NCBI GenBank assembly: GCA_017411235.1
Contig: JAFPMR010000032.1
Span: forward strand, 1 to 21,824
Source: Bacilli bacterium
GTDB taxonomy: Bacteria; Bacillota_I; Bacilli_A; RF39; UBA660
Length of the DNA: 21,824 nucleotides
Reading direction: 5' to 3'
Shown: positions 14,847 to 20,428 of the stretch, one piece after another
Position numbering within the stretch: position 1 is the stretch's first letter
Layout of the letters: every line of letters starts with the position of its first letter
Position numbers and translations under genes: made by a program
The notes under the pieces: generated by a model
Told to the model about the DNA's origin: nothing
Database searches by the model: none
Seen by the model: the letters and a program-made list of their open reading frames with translations, nothing else

Positions 14847-15836
14847 CATTGCATGTTTAACATTCTTAATTGTAACTTCTGCTTTTGCTTTAGCAGCTTT
14901 AGTTCCTTCTTCAAGGATTTTTGTTACTAATTCAGGATTGTCTTCATATTGTTTTCTTCTTGCTTTGATTTCACTTAGGAATTCATTCATTTTAGCAATT
15001 AGTTCACGCTTACATTGAACACAACCTCTAGCTCCTTTTTTACATTCGCTGCAAATGTTTTCACAAGCAGGTTTATCATTTACTAATTTATGATAGTAGT
15101 AAACCATACATACATCTGGGTTTGCTGGATCATCCTTTTTGATTTTATTAGGATCTGTTACAGCTCCCATAATCTTTTTGCTAATTGTTTCTTCATCATC
15201 AACTAAGTAAATAGCATTACCTAATGATTTACCCATTTTATCATTACCATCTAAACCTTTGATACGTTTTGTTTCAGTAAATGATGCTTCTGGTTCTTTT
15301 AATGTTTCTCCGTAAATAGAATTAAATTTACGAACTATTTCACGACATTGTTCTAGTAATGGATTTTGATCTTCACCAACAGGTACTAGGTCACCATCGA
15401 AAGCAGTAATATCTGCTGCTTGTGATACTGGATATCCTAAGAAACCATAAGTTATTGATTCGCCATCATTACCAAATAGTTCTTTCTTTTGAGCTATTTC
15501 AGTTTTAACAGTTGGGTTTCTTTGTAATCTAGATACTGTTACCAGATTAGAATAGAATACTGTTAATTCAGCGATTTCTGGTATTTTAGATTGAATAAAG
15601 ATATGAACTTTATTTGGATCAATACCAGTTGCAAGTAAGTCAGCTGTTATTTCAAAAACATTCTTTCTTACTTTTTCAGGATTATTAAAATTATCTGTTA
15701 GAGCTTGTACGTCAGCGATTTCTAAGAAGAAATCATATTCATCTTGTAGGCGAAGCCAATTTTGACAGGCTCCAAAATAATGACCTAAATGTAAATTGCC
15801 GGTAGGTCTGATGCCGGTTAAAATTGTCTTCTGCAT
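14832..15836 (-). CDS. trpS: Tryptophanyl-tRNA synthetase
   Basis: This 334-residue enzyme charges tRNA-Trp. It shows GIRPTGNLHLGHYFGA with the HIGH-type motif HLGH at 16-19, GEDQ at 154-157, and the KMSKS-type loop KMGKS at 200-204. Length is normal for class I TrpRS. The start at 15836 is chosen because AGAGGAGTGA lies just before it; the longer frame from 15854 would translate through that ribosome site. The C-terminal part holds six cysteines (243, 258, 262, 265, 272, 275). C243, C265, C272 and C275 are spaced x21, x6, x2, very near the x22, x6, x2 pattern that binds a [4Fe-4S] cluster in Thermotoga maritima TrpRS. The leader is too short for a T-box. Confidence 0.96.
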   Translation of the reverse strand: MQKTILTGIRPTGNLHLGHYFGACQNWLRLQDEYDFFLEIADVQALTDNFNNPEKVRKNVFEITADLLATGIDPNKVHIFIQSKIPEIAELTVFYSNLVTVSRLQRNPTVKTEIAQKKELFGNDGESITYGFLGYPVSQAADITAFDGDLVPVGEDQNPLLEQCREIVRKFNSIYGETLKEPEASFTETKRIKGLDGNDKMGKSLGNAIYLVDDEETISKKIMGAVTDPNKIKKDDPANPDVCMVYYYHKLVNDKPACENICSECKKGARGCVQCKRELIAKMNEFLSEIKARRKQYEDNPELVTKILEEGTKAAKAKAEVTIKNVKHAMKIDY

Positions 15837-15858
15837 TTTTTCACTCCTCTTCACATGT

Positions 15859-15867
15859 ATTTTAACA
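15859..15867 (-). promoter_or_regulatory. Extended -10 promoter of trpS
   Basis: On the - strand TGT-TAAAAT lies 22 bases upstream of the trpS ATG at 15836. It is divergent from the muramidase promoter 28 bases away. Confidence 0.6.
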
Positions 15868-15894
15868 TTATTGCTATTAAAAATAAAGGTTATT

Positions 15895-15903
15895 TGTTAT
15901 AAT
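15895..15903 (+). promoter_or_regulatory. Extended -10 promoter of the GH25 gene
   Basis: TGT-TATAAT ends 20 bases before the ATG at 15924, with AGGAGTGG (15911-15918) between them. Confidence 0.75.
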
Positions 15904-15923
15904 TTAGCATAGGAGTGGACATC

Positions 15924-16757
15924 ATGGATGATACTAAAAATAACAAATTATTATTGTTTATATTGCAGCACAAAGGACTTGTTGTTTTTTTGTTGTGCTT
16001 AGTAATTGTAATAACGATGGTATTAGTTTTTGCTGATGGATATTCTAAAAGAATAGAAGATGATTTTAGTGAATTACAAACTTATATATTTGAAATTAAA
16101 GAGAAGGATAAGGACATATATAACAATTTAAAAGTTAGAGAAATAAAAAAAGATGTACAAGGTATAGATGTGTCTTCTTGGCAAAAGGAGATAGATTGGG
16201 AACTAGTAAAGGAATCAGGTATTGATTTTGTTATGATTAGATGTGGTTATAGGAATTTAACTAATGATGATATACTGATAGATCCTCGTTTTGAATATAA
16301 TATAAGCGAAGCGAATAGGTTAGATATCCCAGTAGGAGTTTATTTTTATTCTACTGCTAGAGATGAAAAAGAAGTATTAGAAGAAGCTTCATTTGTATTA
16401 CATACAATTAAAGATTATGACATAACATATCCAGTAGTATATGATTTTGAATTATATAATCAAAAGAGAATGGAAGGAATTAGTGCTTCTGAGATAAATG
16501 ATAATGCTATTAGATTTTTAGAGTATATGAGTGAACATGGTTATAGAGGAATGATTTATAGTAACAGGAATTATTTAAATAAGGTTTGGGATATTGAGTT
16601 ATTTGATAATTACAAGTTCTGGTTAGCACAATATGATGGGGAATTAATGATTGAACATGATATGATTCAGTATTCTGATAAAGGAACTATTCCTGGTATA
16701 AGTGTTAATGTAGATTTGAATAGAGCGAATTTTGCTTATGAACGTGTAGAATCCTAG
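15924..16757 (+). CDS. Membrane-anchored GH25 family muramidase (lysozyme)
   Basis: This 277-residue protein has a short cytoplasmic start, one membrane helix (about 19-37), a charged linker, and a GH25 domain from about residue 78 to the end. VQGIDVSSWQKEIDW (78-92) holds the first catalytic-type Asp (D82), VMIRCGYR (103-110) and GVYFYS (138-143) follow, and VVYDFELY (171-178) has the D-x-E pair (D174, E176). Near the end FWLAQYDGE is also typical. The family cleaves the MurNAc-GlcNAc bond of peptidoglycan. The helix without an evident cleavage site suggests it stays on the outer face of the membrane. GTG at 15915 overlaps the ribosome site and is rejected as start. It has its own promoter and is probably a wall-remodelling enzyme; a T4SS link is unsupported. 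Confidence 0.88.
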   Translation: MDDTKNNKLLLFILQHKGLVVFLLCLVIVITMVLVFADGYSKRIEDDFSELQTYIFEIKEKDKDIYNNLKVREIKKDVQGIDVSSWQKEIDWELVKESGIDFVMIRCGYRNLTNDDILIDPRFEYNISEANRLDIPVGVYFYSTARDEKEVLEEASFVLHTIKDYDITYPVVYDFELYNQKRMEGISASEINDNAIRFLEYMSEHGYRGMIYSNRNYLNKVWDIELFDNYKFWLAQYDGELMIEHDMIQYSDKGTIPGISVNVDLNRANFAYERVES

Positions 16758-16766
16758 ATATTTATT

Positions 16767-16775
16767 TGTTATAAT
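16767..16775 (+). promoter_or_regulatory. Extended -10 promoter of the zinc-ribbon gene
   Basis: TGT-TATAAT ends 18 bases before the ATG at 16794 and starts only 9 bases after the GH25 stop. No terminator is seen between the genes, so read-through from GH25 is also possible. Confidence 0.7.
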
Positions 16776-16793
16776 TTAGATGGTAGTGATGTT

Positions 16794-17297
16794 ATGGAAG
16801 TTAAAGAAATAAAATGTCCTAAGTGTGGTTTTAATAATGCTTATGGAACTAAAAAATGTTTTAAGTGTCATTATAAATTATCTAAGCCTTATGTAAGTTG
16901 TCCTAAGTGTGCTAAGAAGAATGAACCTAATGCAATAAGATGTGTTAGTTGTGGATTTAATTTAAAGAGAAAAAGGCTTAGTTTATTTGCTTGTTTATGT
17001 ATTTCTATACTAATTGGTTTAGTATTGTTATTATGTGTTCATTATAAAGATGCTTCTGTATTGAAGAATGTTAAAATAGTTTATTATGTAATAGCAGGAT
17101 TAATTATAGCTAGTGTAGTATATAAAACTTTTAATTATGGCAAGAATGATCAAATAAAATTAGATGCAGAAGAAGAAATGAACGATAGTAATCCTCGTTT
17201 AAAGAAGATGAAACTAATTAGTTCAATTGCTGTAATAATTGTAGTAGCTTTTATAGCAGTTTTTATTATTTTAAAGTATGTTTTGAAGAAAATTTAA
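16794..17297 (+). CDS. Double zinc-ribbon membrane protein of unknown function
   Basis: This 167-residue protein starts with two CxxC pairs forming one zinc ribbon (Cys8, 11, 22, 25) and two more forming a second (Cys36, 39, 50, 53), followed by basic residues and a membrane helix (about 62-82). Two further helices lie at about 94-111 and 141-161, separated by a charged loop. The ribbons should be cytoplasmic by the positive-inside rule. Such small zinc-ribbon membrane proteins are common in Firmicutes without an assigned role. The ribosome site is weak (GGTAGTGAT). A terminator follows directly after the stop. Confidence 0.75.
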   Translation: MEVKEIKCPKCGFNNAYGTKKCFKCHYKLSKPYVSCPKCAKKNEPNAIRCVSCGFNLKRKRLSLFACLCISILIGLVLLLCVHYKDASVLKNVKIVYYVIAGLIIASVVYKTFNYGKNDQIKLDAEEEMNDSNPRLKKMKLISSIAVIIVVAFIAVFIILKYVLKKI

Positions 17298-17317
17298 GAG
17301 AATTATTTCTCTTTTTT
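17296..17317 (+). terminator. Intrinsic terminator after the zinc-ribbon gene
   Basis: AAGAGAA (17296-17302) pairs with TTCTCTT (17307-17313) around a 4-base loop, followed by T to 17317. The stem begins inside the stop codon. Confidence 0.78.
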
Positions 17318-17329
17318 CTTATTATTTAG

Positions 17330-17335
17330 TATAAT
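17330..17335 (+). promoter_or_regulatory. -10 element of the pseudouridine synthase gene
   Basis: TATAAT lies 18 bases before the ATG at 17354; AGGTGAT (17344-17350) is the ribosome site. It is preceded by AG rather than TG. Confidence 0.7.
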
Positions 17336-17353
17336 TAGCGAGTAGGTGATTTT

Positions 17354-18070
17354 ATGGAACGTTTACAAAAATATATAGCTAATTGCGGTTATTGTTCTAG
17401 AAGAAAGGCAGAAGAATTGATTATTTCAGGAAAAGTAGCTGTTAATGGCAATATAGTTAAAGAATTAGGAACTAAAGTAGAAGATAGTGATTCTGTAGTA
17501 GTTGAAGGTGTTGAATTATCTAAGAATACTAGAAAAGAATACTATTTATTATATAAACCAAGAGGATATATATGTAGTGCTAAAGATGAAAAAGGACGTA
17601 AGGTAGTAACTGAATTGATAGATACTACTGAAAGAATATATCCAGTAGGTAGATTAGATTATGATACTACAGGTGTTTTATTATTAACTAATGATGGTGA
17701 TTTAACTAATATACTTACACATCCATCTAATGGAATAGAAAAACAATACCTTGCTATAGTTGAAGGTATTATTACTACTGATGAAATATATAAATTAATA
17801 GATGGTGTTGTTATTGATGGTATTAAAGTCGTTCCTAAAAGAGTAAAAGTAAAGAAAAAAGATGTTGAAAAGAATAGAACTAAAATAGAAATAACTATCG
17901 TTGAAGGACGTAATCATATTGTTAAAAAAATATTTGAAAGTATTGGTCATCCAGTTAATAAACTTCATCGTGAAAGAGAAGGTTTCTTAAGTGTTAGTGG
18001 AATGCAATCAGGTGATTATAGAATTCTTTCGATGGATGAAGTTAATAAATTAAAAGCATTAAAAAAATAA
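17354..18070 (+). CDS. rluB: RluB/RsuA-family rRNA pseudouridine synthase
   Basis: This 238-residue enzyme converts a uridine in ribosomal RNA to pseudouridine. An N-terminal S4 RNA-binding domain covers about 1-55 (MERLQKYIANCGYCSRRKAE, then GKVAVNG). The synthase domain contains LLYKPRGYICS (65-75) and GRLDYDTTGVLLLTNDGDL (99-117), with catalytic Asp102, and later EGRNHIVKKIFE and HREREGF. Length matches the RluB/RsuA branch. RluB (23S rRNA) is the most likely member in Gram-positives, but RsuA-like specificity cannot be excluded from sequence alone. It is a single-gene unit ending in a terminator shared with the convergent ferredoxin gene. Confidence 0.92.
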   Translation: MERLQKYIANCGYCSRRKAEELIISGKVAVNGNIVKELGTKVEDSDSVVVEGVELSKNTRKEYYLLYKPRGYICSAKDEKGRKVVTELIDTTERIYPVGRLDYDTTGVLLLTNDGDLTNILTHPSNGIEKQYLAIVEGIITTDEIYKLIDGVVIDGIKVVPKRVKVKKKDVEKNRTKIEITIVEGRNHIVKKIFESIGHPVNKLHREREGFLSVSGMQSGDYRILSMDEVNKLKALKK

Positions 18071-18091
18071 GAGGTTAACTCTTATTTTTTT
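18061..18091. terminator. Bidirectional terminator between rluB and the ferredoxin gene
   Basis: AAATAAGAG (18065-18073) pairs with CTCTTATTT (18079-18087) around GTTAA. A-tract on the left and T-tract on the right let it serve both convergent genes; it overlaps the rluB stop. Confidence 0.85.
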
Positions 18092-18287
18092 ATTCTTCAG
18101 TAGGTTCGCTTTCTGTTACTTCGATTGCTCCAACAGGACAAGATCCAGCAGCTTCAGTAGCAGCTTCATTATTTGCTGCGCCATCTATAACTTTACTTAA
18201 TCCGTTTTCATCAAATTCGAATGTATCTGGAGCTATTGCTACGCATGCACCACAGCCGATGCATTTATCACTTTGAACTTTTACCAT
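18090..18287 (-). CDS. Small [4Fe-4S] ferredoxin
   Basis: This 65-residue electron carrier has CIGCGAC with Cys9, 12 and 15, and a fourth ligand at Cys50 followed by Pro (SCPVGAIEV), the pattern of a single-cluster ferredoxin. The rest is acidic, as usual (ends EVTESEPTEE). AGGAGG (18295-18300 on the - strand) lies seven bases before the ATG at 18287, so longer upstream frames are not used. It is a monocistronic gene with its own promoter, convergent with rluB. The redox partner is not encoded here. Confidence 0.93.
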   Translation of the reverse strand: MVKVQSDKCIGCGACVAIAPDTFEFDENGLSKVIDGAANNEAATEAAGSCPVGAIEVTESEPTEE

Positions 18288-18306
18288 AACATTTCCTCCT
18301 AGATAA

Positions 18307-18335
18307 ATGATAACAACAATAGTGTAAAAAAGCAA
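18307..18335 (-). promoter_or_regulatory. Promoter of the ferredoxin gene
   Basis: On the - strand TTGCTT (18330-18335), 17 bases, then TATCAT (18307-18312), preceded by TGT as an extended -10. The -10 ends 19 bases before the start codon. It is one of only two promoters in the window with a good -35. Confidence 0.75.
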
Positions 18336-18364
18336 ATAAAATATTTTAAATTAGACATTAGATA

Positions 18365-18373
18365 TGGTATCAT
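18365..18373 (+). promoter_or_regulatory. Extended -10 promoter of the acidic tail-anchored protein gene
   Basis: TGG-TATCAT ends 25 bases before the ATG at 18399, with AGGAAG (18385-18390) as ribosome site. An overlapping CATAAT (18371-18376) is an alternative. Confidence 0.55.
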
Positions 18374-18398
18374 AATTATAGATTAGGAAGTGTTGTTT

Positions 18399-19523
18399 AT
18401 GGAAACAAGACAATCTAGAATGGATAAATACTTTGAAGCAGAAGATGAGGCTGTAAAACCTGAAGAGGTAGTTGAAGAACAACCTGTTTTTTCTTCTAGA
18501 ACACAAAAAAATCAGGAACTATATAAACAAGTTAGTTCTCTAGATATTGAAGGTTTTGATTTAAATAGCAATTCAACAGTTTTAGATGTTGATGCTTCTG
18601 AAATCGACATTGCTGATGTTAAAGAACAGTTAGAAGAAAAGTATCATGAAAATCCTAGAAATAAGAGCTTTGGTGATACTGATGAAATTAATCTACCTAA
18701 GATTAATTTAGATGAAACAAGAGAATATGATATCAATGCAATTTTAGCAAAAGCTAAAGAAGAAAAAGAAATAAACTATGAAGAAGATAGACATAGAAAA
18801 GTAAATGATGTCTTAAAAGATATTGAAGAATATACACAAAGTATTAAGAAAAATCGTGATGATGATTCTAGTGCTGCTGGTGTTTCTAAAGATAATGAAG
18901 ATGAATTAAGAGAATTAATTGATACTATTAATGCTAAGGAATTAATAGATGAAGAAGATAAATTAGAAGTAACTGGAGATATGGATCCTCTAGATCTTTT
19001 AAGTGACTTAAAAGGCGACGACGATAATACTAAGGTATTAGGTCAATTAACAGAAGAGTTAGAAATAGAAGATGTAGATGATGATACAACTGAAGAGTTA
19101 ACTACTGAAGAAATTGAAAGAATATCTGAAATGAGTAAAGATGATGAGGATACTATAGAAGTTGAAGAAGTCGACGATAATACTGAAGAAATAGAAAAAG
19201 AAATCGAAGATACTGATGCTATCGAGGAAGTAGAAGAAGAACAAGAAGTTGTAGAAGAAGCAGAAGAAGAGGAAGAAGTTAAACCTAAGAAAGAAAAGAA
19301 GAAAAATGAAAAGAAAAATAAAAAATTAGAAAACTTAGATGATTCTTTTGTAGGTCAAACTACAACATTTAATCAAGATGATTTTGACGAATTTGATGAT
19401 TTAAAAGAAGATATGAAAGCTACTAAAATAATTATTAAAATATTAATTATTATTATTGTTTTAGTGTTTATTGCTGGACTTATCGTTTTAGCTAATAGCA
19501 AATTTAATTGGGGACTATTTTAA
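18399..19523 (+). CDS. Acidic tail-anchored protein of unknown function
   Basis: This 374-residue protein is soluble and strongly acidic for about 340 residues, then ends with one membrane helix (KIIIKILIIIIVLVFIAGLIV) and a short outer tail (NSKFNWGLF). It would sit in the membrane with its large domain in the cytoplasm. Visible motifs are SRMDKYFE near the start and ETREYDINAILAKAKEEKE about one third along; the middle is Glu/Asp-rich low complexity, followed by a Lys-rich patch (KPKKEKKKNEKKNKK). The ATG at 18399 follows AGGAAG; the GTG at 18390 overlaps that site. I recognise no family. It could be a scaffold or membrane-recruitment protein, but this is inference from composition and topology. 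Confidence 0.7.
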   Translation: METRQSRMDKYFEAEDEAVKPEEVVEEQPVFSSRTQKNQELYKQVSSLDIEGFDLNSNSTVLDVDASEIDIADVKEQLEEKYHENPRNKSFGDTDEINLPKINLDETREYDINAILAKAKEEKEINYEEDRHRKVNDVLKDIEEYTQSIKKNRDDDSSAAGVSKDNEDELRELIDTINAKELIDEEDKLEVTGDMDPLDLLSDLKGDDDNTKVLGQLTEELEIEDVDDDTTEELTTEEIERISEMSKDDEDTIEVEEVDDNTEEIEKEIEDTDAIEEVEEEQEVVEEAEEEEEVKPKKEKKKNEKKNKKLENLDDSFVGQTTTFNQDDFDEFDDLKEDMKATKIIIKILIIIIVLVFIAGLIVLANSKFNWGLF

Positions 19524-19538
19524 ATAGTTCTTTTTTTT
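19512..19538 (+). terminator. Intrinsic terminator after the acidic protein gene
   Basis: GGACTAT (19512-19518) pairs with ATAGTTC (19524-19530, one G-T pair), followed by eight T. The stop codon lies in the loop region. Confidence 0.8.
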
Positions 19539-19547
19539 GCTATTTTG

Positions 19548-19556
19548 TGGTAATAT
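19548..19556 (+). promoter_or_regulatory. Extended -10 promoter of the 173-residue protein gene and yutD
   Basis: TGG-TAATAT ends 21 bases before the ATG at 19578, ten bases after the previous T-tract. Confidence 0.6.
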
Positions 19557-19577
19557 TTATATATGGTAGGTGATTTT

Positions 19578-20099
19578 ATGGATACTTCTAATGTTTATAT
19601 TAATGAAGCAATGGAATATGCATTTTCTACTTATTTAAGAACTAAAGATCATAAAGGTACATTAGATTATAATTCTTTTATGTGTACAATAATAAGAATG
19701 CTTTTATTAATATTTGGTGAAGAAATCATCTTAGATTATCAAACTCATAATCCTGCTACATTAGTATTTACAATGACTAAATATGGAACATCTATTGAAG
19801 ATGCTAATAATTTCTTAACTCTAGTTGATAAATTTTATCAATTTGAAGAAAAACAAAAGGATAAAGCTATTAGAAAAAAGAATAAATACTTTAATCCAAT
19901 TCAAAAGTTTTTAATTGATATGTTTGTTACTAGACACGAAAAAGAAAAATATAATAAAAGAGTTATTAAAGAGTTCTATATGTTACTATTCACTGCTAAC
20001 AGTCGTAGTTTCTATAGAAAGAGTAATGCTGTAGTAATGGCTTATAATCCATATGAAATTGATGAATACTTTAAAAAACAAAATTGGGGGCTAAAATGA
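19578..20099 (+). CDS. Unrecognised 173-residue protein, co-translated with YutD-like gene
   Basis: This 173-residue protein has no signal peptide or membrane helix. It looks mainly helical, with a hydrophobic core near the middle (CTIIRMLLLIFGEEIILDY) and a basic second half (KDKAIRKKNKYFNPIQKF, RHEKEKYNKRVIKEF). The start at 19578 follows AGGTGAT (19568-19574); the in-frame ATG at 19563 precedes it. Its stop overlaps the next ATG as ATGA, which suggests coupled translation and perhaps related function with the YutD-like protein. Basic surface could mean RNA or ribosome binding, but that is speculative. I do not recognise the family. Confidence 0.65.
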   Translation: MDTSNVYINEAMEYAFSTYLRTKDHKGTLDYNSFMCTIIRMLLLIFGEEIILDYQTHNPATLVFTMTKYGTSIEDANNFLTLVDKFYQFEEKQKDKAIRKKNKYFNPIQKFLIDMFVTRHEKEKYNKRVIKEFYMLLFTANSRSFYRKSNAVVMAYNPYEIDEYFKKQNWGLK

Positions 20100-20377
20100 A
20101 AAAGGTTGAAATAAATGGAAAAAACTATGAAGTAATAGAAGATTGCAGAGAAGCTTTAGATTTAGAAGTCCTAAAAGAAAAGTTAACTGACTATTTTGAT
20201 GATTATGATTATGTGGTTGGAGACTGGGCTTATGGAAAGCTTAGATTAAAGGGATTTTATGATTCTAAAAACAAGAAATGTAAGAAAATTAATGATATTT
20301 CAGGGTTAAAAGATTATATAGAAAATAGTTGTGCTTATGGCTGCAAGTGGTTTGAAATTAGAAAAATAAATGATTGA
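20096..20377 (+). CDS. yutD: YutD-family protein
   Basis: This 93-residue protein matches the YutD family (DUF1027) of Bacilli: it starts with a strand pattern IEDCREALDLE, carries the signature YDYVVGDWAYGKLRLKGFYD (about 38-57) and ends with DYIENSCAYGCKWFEIRK. Length is typical. The cellular role is not well established. The start at 20096 lies in an ATGA overlap with the previous gene, with GGGGG (20086-20090) upstream as ribosome site; the TTG at 20084 is not needed. No terminator is seen before the next promoter, so some read-through may occur. Confidence 0.85.
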   Translation: MKKVEINGKNYEVIEDCREALDLEVLKEKLTDYFDDYDYVVGDWAYGKLRLKGFYDSKNKKCKKINDISGLKDYIENSCAYGCKWFEIRKIND

Positions 20378-20393
20378 AATAGAGAGTTTATTT

Positions 20394-20402
20394 TGCTATA
20401 AT
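20394..20402 (+). promoter_or_regulatory. Extended -10 promoter of the Pro-rich repeat protein gene
   Basis: TGC-TATAAT ends 26 bases before the ATG at 20429; GAGAGGG is the ribosome site. Confidence 0.72.
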
Positions 20403-20428
20403 TAAATATAGAATAGAGAGGGATTGCG

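Noticed and set aside
15837..15854. Upstream GTG start for trpS giving 340 residues
   Set aside because: The extension is a translation of the ribosome site AGGAGTGA; the conserved N-terminus begins at the ATG at 15836.
15837..15923. T-box leader for trpS
   Set aside because: The promoter lies only about 20 bases before the start codon, leaving no room for a leader RNA.
18288..18335. Longer ferredoxin with a hydrophobic N-terminus
   Set aside because: The extra codons cover the AGGAGG ribosome site and the promoter of the ferredoxin gene.
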